63,665 nucleotides of DNA from Bacteroides sp. Lineage in GTDB: Bacteria > Bacteroidota > Bacteroidia > Bacteroidales > Bacteroidaceae. Each line of letters begins with the position of its first letter. Position 1 is the stretch's first letter. The stretch spans positions 1 through 63,665 of the forward strand of contig JALCME010000025.1 in assembly GCA_022648295.1 (NCBI GenBank). Reading direction: 5' to 3'. Below are positions 44,313 through 51,619 of the stretch, piece by piece. The position numbers were made by a program, and so were the translations under genes. The notes beneath the pieces were generated by a model. It worked only from the letters and a program-made list of their open reading frames with translations, did no database searches and was not told where the DNA came from.

Positions 44313-44872
44313 GTCCATGCCGAAACAATGAAAAACCATAAAATAGGCAAGAAAAGACAGAATTCCATTACAGATTCGTTACAGGAAATCGGCTCTTCCT
44401 TCTGTTACGATTTTATTGTTTTCATCTTCGCTTTTTTTATTGTTATGTGAACTCTTGAGATGAGGGAGTTGAAGTTTCAATTATTATCTGCCTCCTTTGA
44501 ATCCGACATTTTTTTTATGCGTCTTTCCGTCGAGTCGGTCGTTTTCGTTTCAGGGGCTAACAAGGTGTAGGGTTTAGGACACACAAGGTTTTGTGGAAGA
44601 ATACTACCCGAAAGAATTGGAGGTGTGGAGATTGTTACGCAAACGGCTCTGCCGCTTGACCTTGTTTGTTCGTAAAGAACCCGTAAATACCTTTGCCACT
44701 GAGAACGAAACACCGATTTGATGGTTTAGAAACAGCATCTTGTGGAGGATTCATGCTTGGAGAGGCAGATTTTGGAATTATCAATTACTGATTATTCCTT
44801 TTGTAGCAGTGTTGTCAATAAACACTATGGATTCATTGAAGATAAGAAATTAGACCAATATTACTATTATAT
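44313..44872. other. 560-bp gene-free left arm of island 1
   Basis: No convincing gene. A 78-codon minus frame (44477-44713) has no family features. The arm holds TTACAG at 44368-44373 and 44379-44384 (11 bp apart), a pair also found at the right end (50181-50197), a plausible recombinase arm-binding motif. Confidence 0.5.
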
Positions 44873-44908
44873 TTTCATATTTAGTAATATTGTTACCGAA
44901 ATATGAAA
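44873..44908. promoter_or_regulatory. 36-bp dyad just upstream of the defence-operon promoter
   Basis: Perfect 10-bp arms TTTCATATTT (44873-44882) and AAATATGAAA (44899-44908), with a smaller GTAA/TTAC pair inside. It ends 5 bp before the -33 box, where an activator or repressor could act. Confidence 0.55.
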
Positions 44909-44913
44909 TAGGA

Positions 44914-44945
44914 TTTGATTTTTAGTTTTTATGTGTGTATATTTG
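44914..44945 (+). promoter_or_regulatory. Promoter of the RloA-RloB-SIR2/Ago operon
   Basis: TTTG (44914-44917), exactly 20 bp, TATATTTG (44938-44945): a full Bacteroides promoter 28 bp before the ATPase start. No other promoter-like site is seen before the downstream two genes. Confidence 0.8.
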
Positions 44946-44973
44946 CAGAAAGTAAATTTAATATAAACGAGGT

Positions 44974-46287
44974 ATGATAGCTGAATTCAAATTCAAAAAT
45001 TTCTTTTCCATCAGAAGTGAACAAGTGTTGAGTTTCGAACCAACAATGGATACATTCGGAAAGGATGAGTACTGCTATGAAGTTAAAGATGGTGTTAACT
45101 TACTAAAGATAGCTACCATATATGGGGCAAATGCTTCTGGAAAAACCAACATTCTTATGGCTCTCTCTTTTTTTAGAGATTTAATGGTTGATTTGCCCAA
45201 AGATAGAACAGAAGAGATTGATTTTACGCCATTTCTTCTTGATGATGAATCAAGAAATAGTAAGACTGAAATGTCAATGGCGTTCTATTTAGAGGAGGAG
45301 CGTTATAATCTGTCTGTTGTATTGGATAATAAACGCATTTATTCAGAGAAATTAGAATTTTATCCCGGAACACAGCCGGCAGTTTTATATAATAGGACCT
45401 ATAATCAAGAGAGCGATATTTCAGAGGTGAAGTTTGGAAATAAACTTGGCATCGGCAAGAAAGGGCAAACCGCGATTGTGGGAAATACGATAAATAACTG
45501 CACCGTATTGGCTGCTTTTGGTAAATCTAACGTTGAGTCTTCTCGTCTAAATATTGTGTATAATTTCTTTTCAAGTAGCATTAAAGATATTTTGCAGCCA
45601 CAAGTTTCACTGACAACTTTTGCAAAGAAGAATCTTGATGATGACAAAGATGGTAGTCTTAAAAGATTCCTTGTAAGTTTTTTGAAAGCTTCTGATTTTA
45701 ACATCAGCGATATAGAATTAAAAGAAGAGGAAGTCTTGATTACTCCCGAAATGCAAAAGATGATTGAAGTTGCACCTATTCCAGAGGAGGCAAAAAAGCA
45801 GATGTTCCAAAAGGGTAAGATAACAAATGCTGAATTAATGTTTAGCCATACAACAGACCACGGAGATTTCATATTGCCGGAAGGTATGGAGTCAAGGGGA
45901 ACTATTCGTTTTATGGGAATAGCCGTTCTTCTCAAGCAGTTGCTGTTGGAGCAAAAAATTATCTTGGTTGATGAAGTGGAAACAAGTCTCCACTATGAAT
46001 TATTGGCTTATTTCATAAAAGTCTATTTAGCTAATAGTTGCAATCCATCGCAGTTAATTCTATCTACTCACGATATTAATCTATTGGACGAGGACTTTAT
46101 TAGAAGAGACACTATTTGGTTTACAGATAAGAGTAACTCTGGGGAGACGATCTTAACACGTCTATCTTCATTAGGATTACATAAAAATCTATCTCCATAT
46201 AATGCTTATAGACAAGGCAAATTGGTGAAATTGCCATTCTTGGGAAGTATTTACCTTAAAGACGATAAGCTATGCGAGGAAGAATAA
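44974..46287 (+). CDS. RloA-type AAA/ABC-class ATPase (AbiLi-like)
   Basis: 437 residues. A single SMC/ABC-type ATPase: IAEFKFKNFFSIRSEQVLSF start, Walker A GANASGKT (residues 51-58), Walker B IILVDEVETSLHYE (about 329), and the His-switch LILSTHDINLLDED. This is the architecture of RloA/AbiLi, partner of RloB, and similar to AriA of PARIS. Such ATPases assemble as sensors that hold the toxic partner until phage attack. RloB starts 16 bp before its stop. The defence role is inferred from family and context. Confidence 0.88.
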   Translation: MIAEFKFKNFFSIRSEQVLSFEPTMDTFGKDEYCYEVKDGVNLLKIATIYGANASGKTNILMALSFFRDLMVDLPKDRTEEIDFTPFLLDDESRNSKTEMSMAFYLEEERYNLSVVLDNKRIYSEKLEFYPGTQPAVLYNRTYNQESDISEVKFGNKLGIGKKGQTAIVGNTINNCTVLAAFGKSNVESSRLNIVYNFFSSSIKDILQPQVSLTTFAKKNLDDDKDGSLKRFLVSFLKASDFNISDIELKEEEVLITPEMQKMIEVAPIPEEAKKQMFQKGKITNAELMFSHTTDHGDFILPEGMESRGTIRFMGIAVLLKQLLLEQKIILVDEVETSLHYELLAYFIKVYLANSCNPSQLILSTHDINLLDEDFIRRDTIWFTDKSNSGETILTRLSSLGLHKNLSPYNAYRQGKLVKLPFLGSIYLKDDKLCEEE

Positions 46288-46865
46288 ACAAGAGTATTGC
46301 TATCATTGGAGAAGGCGAAACAGAATGGTTCTATTTTGATTCTCTAAGAATAGCTAAAAGGTATCCATTTAGGTTAGTTCCGGGGATGCCTTCACATTCT
46401 GACTTTGGTCATATTCTGTCATTAGCTGATAGATATTTGAAAGAAAAGTTCGACTATGTTATTTGTCTTATCGATATGGATAGGATGAAACAACTCCCTG
46501 CAGAGATGACAAAATATCAGGCAATCAAGCGCAAACGAGAATATAAATCCGTATGGTTTATAGAAACGCACCCGTGTACAGAGTTTTGGTTTTTGCTTCA
46601 TTTTCTGCCTGACTTGTCTAAACGCAAATATATTTCTTATGATGACTTACTACCGGAATTGCAAAGGTATATGCCTGGTTACGAAAAGACAAAACGCTAT
46701 TTTCGCAAAACCGATTTATATACATTTCTTGAAAAGAACGGAGACATTGAGCGTGCAGTAAGGAATGGGAAACTACTAAGTGAACTAAGTAAATCAAATC
46801 CAGATGATGAGATTTGCTATTCGGAAGTTTATAAGGTGATTGAGATAATAACTTCAATGACTTAG
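46272..46865 (+). CDS. RloB-family protein (TOPRIM-like nuclease candidate, AbiLii-like)
   Basis: 197 residues. The N-terminal strand-loop IIGEGETEWFYF supplies the Glu and the later strand YVICLIDMDRM the DxD expected of a TOPRIM-type metal site; HPCTEFWFLLHF is characteristic of RloB. It is the probable effector of the ATPase encoded before it (the genes overlap by 16 bp), as in AbiL and, by analogy, the AriA/AriB pair of PARIS. 27 bp separate it from the SIR2-Argonaute gene. Confidence 0.87.
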   Translation: MRGRINKSIAIIGEGETEWFYFDSLRIAKRYPFRLVPGMPSHSDFGHILSLADRYLKEKFDYVICLIDMDRMKQLPAEMTKYQAIKRKREYKSVWFIETHPCTEFWFLLHFLPDLSKRKYISYDDLLPELQRYMPGYEKTKRYFRKTDLYTFLEKNGDIERAVRNGKLLSELSKSNPDDEICYSEVYKVIEIITSMT

Positions 46866-46892
46866 GATATTAAAATCTTTATTATATATAAT

Positions 46893-49800
46893 ATGTCAAT
46901 AGGAATGGATAATATCATCTTAGACTTCGATGCTTTTTTGAGGTCATTTAGCCAAAATACAGATACAGCATTTGCCTTCTTATTAGGAGCAGGTAGCTCA
47001 ATCACATCCGGAGTTCAGTCAGCAAATGATTGTATATGGGAGTGGAAGAAAAGCATCTTCTTGTCGAATAACTCTAACAAAGCAAAATACTTTCAAGATT
47101 ATAGATCAGATATTGTAAAGAAGCGTATTCAAAGCTGGCTTGACTCTCAGGGCGGTTTCCCTGAGATCAATTCTCCTATGGAATATTCTTTTTATGCAGA
47201 GAAAGCATTCCCAATTGAAGGTGATAGAGTCAAGTATTTCTCAAGTTTAGTTACAGATAAAGATCCTTATGTTGGTTACAAAATATTGTGTTTGCTTAAT
47301 AAAGCAAATATAGTAAAGTCCGTATGGACAACAAATTTTGATGGATTAACTGAACGAGCCGCTCACCAAATGAGAATGACTCCGATTGCTATCAATTTAG
47401 ATAATCCAGATAGAATTTATCGCAATGACAGCAATAATGAGCTTCTATGTATAGCTCTTCATGGGGATTATAAATATACAAAATTAAAAAATACAATAAA
47501 AGAACTTGATTCTCAAAATCAAATATTCATTGATGTCTTAAAACGATATTTTGTAGATAAAAATCTAGTAGTAAGTGGATATAGTGGACGAGACTCATCT
47601 TTAATGCGATCAATTCAAACTGCATTCACCGAAAAAGGTGCAGGCCGTTTGTATTGGTGTGGATATGGCAATACTATACCTTCAGAAGTTGAAAATTTAA
47701 TACGTGCAATAAAAGCTTCAGGCAGAGAAGCATTCTACATTCCAACAGATGGTTTCGATAAAACTATGATTGGTATTGCCTCTACTTGTTTTGATGGAAA
47801 TATTGCTATGCAAACAAAGATTTCTGAGATATTAAATAGTATTCCTTCGGATGATTCTACTGTGCCTTTTGAGGTAAAAAGCGATATTGCCGACAAATAT
47901 ATTAAAAGTAATCTCTATCCTATAATGTTTCCCAAAGAGGTTTTTCAGTTTGGAATACAATATGAAGAAAACGAAACTGCTTGGGAGACAATCAAAAATT
48001 TGACTAAAGACAAAGAAATAATTGCAATTCCATTTAAGGGTAAAATATTTGCATTGTCTACCCTGACAGTCATAAATGAGGTATTTGGTAGTCGAATTCA
48101 AAATGAGATTCAAAGAGAGGCAATATCTATCTATGATATAAAGAAAATAGGAGTATTTAGAGAACTATTCTTGAAAGCTGTTATTTACGGGATATGTAAG
48201 AGTAGAGGGCTCAACTCAGATTTAAAATCTAAGATATGGCTGACCACCCCAATGGAAATTAGTAATCAGATTTATGTTTACGACGCAATTGAATGTTCAT
48301 TGTCTTTTGTAGATAATAATAACTATGCTCTATTGTCTATTAAGCCTACAATACATATTATTTCACAAAAAAAGATAACTAAAGAGTTGAAATTGGCTCT
48401 TGGAAAAAAATATCTGGAGAAGTTAAGAAACAAAGCTTATGATGACAAAGTTATTTTTTGGGAAAACATCATTTTCGGAGGTAGATCATTTATATTTGAT
48501 ATCCCTATAAATTCTAAAAGCGATTTTAAGATTCAGATAGGTAGAAACAGATCATTTTCTTCAATTAAGGTCCTAGATCCAAAGTTTAGAAGATACCCTA
48601 TTAAGGAATTTGACAAGAATCGTATAATTTGCAATGGGATTCAATTCTTGGAACCTCAATTGGAATTTATAAACGCCCATACATCAAATATATTCCGCGA
48701 TTACCATCCAATGAGAGGGTTGATAAATAACAAACCATATGATTACGATAGTAATGGTATTTTATATTCAGCTGAAGTAAAGTTGGGTGTAATTTGCCCT
48801 CTCTGTTATTCAGACAATTTTCACACGTTCTTGACAGGGCTAAATAATAGAATATCCACCAATTATAATTATGACTATATGCTTGATTATATTGGGTTCC
48901 AAAATATTTATAATATTCCTATTGACATACCTAATGTTGGTTCCGATAAATGGATGGATATTTCAATGAAGCACAATAATGCAATAGACCTTGTAAAAGC
49001 AATTTGTTTGAAAATTGACAATATGCGTGATAGTTATTATAATGCTGTTGCAGTAATCTTTATTCCCGAAGTGTGGGAATCATACAAAAGGTTTGAAAAT
49101 GAGGGAGAGCTCTTTGATTTACACGATTACATTAAGGCTTATGCAGCACAAAAAAATATTACAACACAGATTATCCAAGAATCTACACTAAGCGATCCAT
49201 TAAAAGCATCTGTTTATTGGTGGTTATCACTTGCATTTTATGTTAAATCTATGCGCACCCCATGGGCTTTATCTAACCTCAATCAAGAAACTGCTTATGC
49301 AGGGATTGGATATAGCATAAAATACAGTAAATACGGAAAACCTGAAGTGGTCTTAGGATGTAGCCATATATACAATGCGAAAGGAGAAGGTTTAAAGTAT
49401 AAATTGTCAAAAATAAAAGACGCTCAATTTGATAATAATAAAAGAAATCCATATTTAACTTATGATGAAGCGTTTGAGTTTGGAGTATCTATAAGAGAAT
49501 TATTTATGTCTTCAATGAACACTCTCCCGAAACGAGTAGTAATACATAAAAGAACCCCATTCAAAGAAGACGAAATCAATGGTATTAAAGATGCTCTAAG
49601 CAAGGCAGGAATAGAAGATATTGATCTCATAGAGATTAATATGGAACCAAATATTAGATATTTTGCTATGAATAATGACCTTGAATCTGATGGGTATCCA
49701 GTATCAAGAGGAACGTGTATAATTGCTTCGTCTAACAGTGCGCTACTTTGGACGCATGGGATTGTGCCATCCGTTCAGAATGAGACACGCAAATACTATC

Positions 49801-50030
49801 TAGGAGGTAGAAGTATACCTGCTCCATTAAAAATAGTCAAACACTATGGTAAAGGTGATATAAATACAATAGCAACAGAAATTCTTGGTTTTACAAAAAT
49901 GAATTGGAATTCATTTGATTTGTACACGAAATTACCAGCGACAATTGACACATCTAATACTCTTGCAAGAATTGGTAATCTTCTATCTAGATATGAGGGA
50001 AAGACGTATGATTATAGATACTTTATATAA
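46893..50030 (+). CDS. SIR2 domain fused to a short prokaryotic Argonaute (SPARSA-like, single chain)
   Basis: 1045 residues. SIR2 domain about 20-300: LLGAGSSITSG (32-40), VWTTNFDGL (NAD site, 145-152), catalytic His190 in ALHGDY, VSGYSGRDSS. Then about 310-610 resembles the APAZ/N-L1-L2 region (NGIQFLEPQLEF, HPMRGLINNKPYDY). MID-PIWI from about 620: YAGIGYS (802-808), PKRVVIHKRTPF (around 885), and the pAgo-type end (SIPAPLKIVKHYG, MNWNSFDLYTKLPATI, RYFI). The first two PIWI catalytic Asp positions are Gly and Thr, so target cutting is not expected. Predicted mode: guide-directed recognition of invader nucleic acid triggers NAD+ loss. Usually these two halves are separate proteins. Confidence 0.9.
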   Translation: MSIGMDNIILDFDAFLRSFSQNTDTAFAFLLGAGSSITSGVQSANDCIWEWKKSIFLSNNSNKAKYFQDYRSDIVKKRIQSWLDSQGGFPEINSPMEYSFYAEKAFPIEGDRVKYFSSLVTDKDPYVGYKILCLLNKANIVKSVWTTNFDGLTERAAHQMRMTPIAINLDNPDRIYRNDSNNELLCIALHGDYKYTKLKNTIKELDSQNQIFIDVLKRYFVDKNLVVSGYSGRDSSLMRSIQTAFTEKGAGRLYWCGYGNTIPSEVENLIRAIKASGREAFYIPTDGFDKTMIGIASTCFDGNIAMQTKISEILNSIPSDDSTVPFEVKSDIADKYIKSNLYPIMFPKEVFQFGIQYEENETAWETIKNLTKDKEIIAIPFKGKIFALSTLTVINEVFGSRIQNEIQREAISIYDIKKIGVFRELFLKAVIYGICKSRGLNSDLKSKIWLTTPMEISNQIYVYDAIECSLSFVDNNNYALLSIKPTIHIISQKKITKELKLALGKKYLEKLRNKAYDDKVIFWENIIFGGRSFIFDIPINSKSDFKIQIGRNRSFSSIKVLDPKFRRYPIKEFDKNRIICNGIQFLEPQLEFINAHTSNIFRDYHPMRGLINNKPYDYDSNGILYSAEVKLGVICPLCYSDNFHTFLTGLNNRISTNYNYDYMLDYIGFQNIYNIPIDIPNVGSDKWMDISMKHNNAIDLVKAICLKIDNMRDSYYNAVAVIFIPEVWESYKRFENEGELFDLHDYIKAYAAQKNITTQIIQESTLSDPLKASVYWWLSLAFYVKSMRTPWALSNLNQETAYAGIGYSIKYSKYGKPEVVLGCSHIYNAKGEGLKYKLSKIKDAQFDNNKRNPYLTYDEAFEFGVSIRELFMSSMNTLPKRVVIHKRTPFKEDEINGIKDALSKAGIEDIDLIEINMEPNIRYFAMNNDLESDGYPVSRGTCIIASSNSALLWTHGIVPSVQNETRKYYLGGRSIPAPLKIVKHYGKGDINTIATEILGFTKMNWNSFDLYTKLPATIDTSNTLARIGNLLSRYEGKTYDYRYFI

Positions 50031-50180
50031 TAGCTCTTGTAAATTTTTGATTGAAGACTAAATTTGCAAGAACCTTAATAGTGTTTAGTAATCCAAAGAT
50101 TTTTCAATATCTTTGCCTATGTAAAACATAACGAGCAGACACGTAGTAGTCAATCGAAGACTATGACAGACAAAGCATCG

Positions 50181-50197
50181 TTACAGAAACATTACAG
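50181..50197. repeat. Paired TTACAG motifs at the right end of island 1
   Basis: TTACAG at 50181-50186 and 50192-50197, with the same 11-bp step as the pair at 44368-44384. They lie 64 bp inside the right attachment site. Confidence 0.45.
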
Positions 50198-50260
50198 ACA
50201 CAAATTGGCATTTGGTTAAAGTGCTGATTATTACGAGATAAAGCGGTGAAGGTTCATAAA

Positions 50261-50283
50261 CCTGTCTCTCCGCTGAAAGGTCT
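50261..50283 (+). other. Right attachment site of island 1 / left of island 2
   Basis: Exact 23-bp copy of the tRNA-Ser 3' end, preceded by GGTTC as in the T-arm. Not a functional tRNA: the 5' part is absent. Confidence 0.85.
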
Positions 50284-50313
50284 GGACAAAACCAGATAAT
50301 TATAGTATGAAAA

Positions 50314-50343
50314 CCTACAAGTCAATAACTTGTAGGCTTTTTT
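50314..50343 (+). terminator. Terminator following the second att copy
   Basis: Stem CCTACAAGT (50314-50322) / ACTTGTAGG (50328-50336) then CTTTTTT. The same hairpin sequence recurs after the third att copy. Confidence 0.88.
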
Positions 50344-50435
50344 GTGCATATTTCTACCATGTCTATCCCTTATTTGCCTAATCATTTGATAAAAGAGTGG
50401 TATATTTGTGGCCGTACAGATAAAGTTAACTCTTT

Positions 50436-51482
50436 ATGATAGAAAATATTCGTATGCTTAGCCAGCAGTTGGCATCTCCCCGTTTTGAACATCCGAAAGC
50501 TCTTGTCTCGTGGATGGGTGCTATTCAGGCACAAGATTATCCGATGTCGAAGTGGGCTGTGGGTTCTAGACTGTAATCGGGTGGCTTGCAGGCAGTCGAT
50601 GAAGCTTTAAAACGAGGAGAAATACTGCGCACTCATGTGTTACGTCCGACGTGGCATTTGGTCGCTGCGGAAGACATTCGATGGATGCTCAAACTTTCGG
50701 CACAGCGTATTAAGTCCGCTTACGTCTCGTCTGCTAAAGGACACCAGTTGGATATAAGCGAGAAACAATACGGGCAGTTCAATGATTTAGTCGTGAGGCT
50801 GCTGGAAGGTAATAAAAGTTTAACGAAGCAAGAGATTGAAGCAGAGGTAAACCAGAGAGGAATAAAAACAGTAGAGCCTCTGATAAGACGACTTCTCGGA
50901 AACTCCGAAATTGAGGGTGTGATTTGTAGCGGTGTGGACAAAGGTGGCAAACCAACTTATGCACTTCTTGACGAGCGTGTGTCACAAGTGGCTGAGATTC
51001 ATAGAGAAGAAGCATTGGCACGACTGGCTAGCCGATATTTTCGGAGCCATTCCCCTGCCAAGCTTGCTGATTTCGCTTGGTGGTCAGGGCTCTCGCTCAC
51101 GGAGGCCAAACAAGCCATCGGGCTTATCAAGACGGAACTTATCACAGACTCCGACAACTTATTTATTCACGAATCATACAAAGAGGTCACTGTTTTGCAA
51201 AGCGATATTTTGCATCTGTTACCCTCGTTTGACGAATACCTGATCAGTTACAAAGACCGAACCGCCGTGCTTGACTTGGAACACCATTCCAAGGCTTTCA
51301 ACCGTTTCGGTACGTTTTATCCGGTCATTCTGCACAATGGCAAAATTGTTGGCAACTGGAAAAAAACGGTTGAGAAAGGTCAGGTAGAAATTGAAACCGT
51401 CTTCTTTGATCCAAAACATCACATCAGTAGAGAGCTGATTGAAAATGCAAAAAACAGATACAAAAGTTTTATTTGCGACTAA
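50436..51482 (+). pseudogene. AlkZ/YcaQ-type crosslink-repair DNA glycosylase, interrupted by in-frame TAA
   Basis: The frame opens at ATG 50436 (MIENIRMLSQQLASPRF), hits TAA at 50574-50576 (codon 47) and continues in the same frame to 51482, about 348 codons in all. The whole reads as a winged-helix HTH_42 family protein: LVSWMGAIQAQDYPMSKWAVGSRL before the stop (the QAQ at residues 31-33 matches the catalytic QxQ of AlkZ), and LKRGEILRTHVLRPTWHLVA, LLPSFDEYLISYKDR after it. Family members remove crosslinked or bulky alkylated bases. With one intact-looking downstream frame the break may be recent, or a sequencing error. Confidence 0.8.
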
Positions 51483-51619
51483 CAATAGTCAAAGTGTTTC
51501 TCGCCTCTTTTGGGGAAGCGGGGAGCACATTGGTTAGATTACTTCTCAGAATATAGTCCAAGTGTGTTGCTCCCGTTGTCCGAAACCCGGGCGGAACAAT
51601 CCATGGCTATATTCTAACT

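Larger units (their letters stand above)
44249..50283. mobile_element. Genomic island 1 in tRNA-Ser (defence cargo, no integrase)
   Basis: 6.0 kb bounded by exact 23-bp repeats of the tRNA-Ser 3' end. The contents are a single plus-strand operon (RloA-like ATPase, RloB, SIR2-Argonaute) flanked by gene-free ends that hold paired TTACAG motifs. Base composition is visibly AT-richer than mutS2 to the left. No integrase, excisionase or relaxase gene is present, so if mobile it must be moved by an enzyme supplied elsewhere, or the integrase has been lost. Confidence 0.8.

Noticed and set aside
44477..44713. 78-codon minus frame in the left arm of island 1, considered as an integrase or toxin fragment
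   Set aside because: No recombinase residues, no family resemblance and odd composition; most likely a chance frame.
44974..46865. Calling the ATPase-RloB pair PARIS outright
   Set aside because: The second protein reads as RloB rather than the DUF4435 protein AriB, so AbiL-like is the safer name.
50261..50283. A second tRNA-Ser gene
   Set aside because: Only the 3' end is present; no anticodon arm or 5' acceptor strand precedes it.
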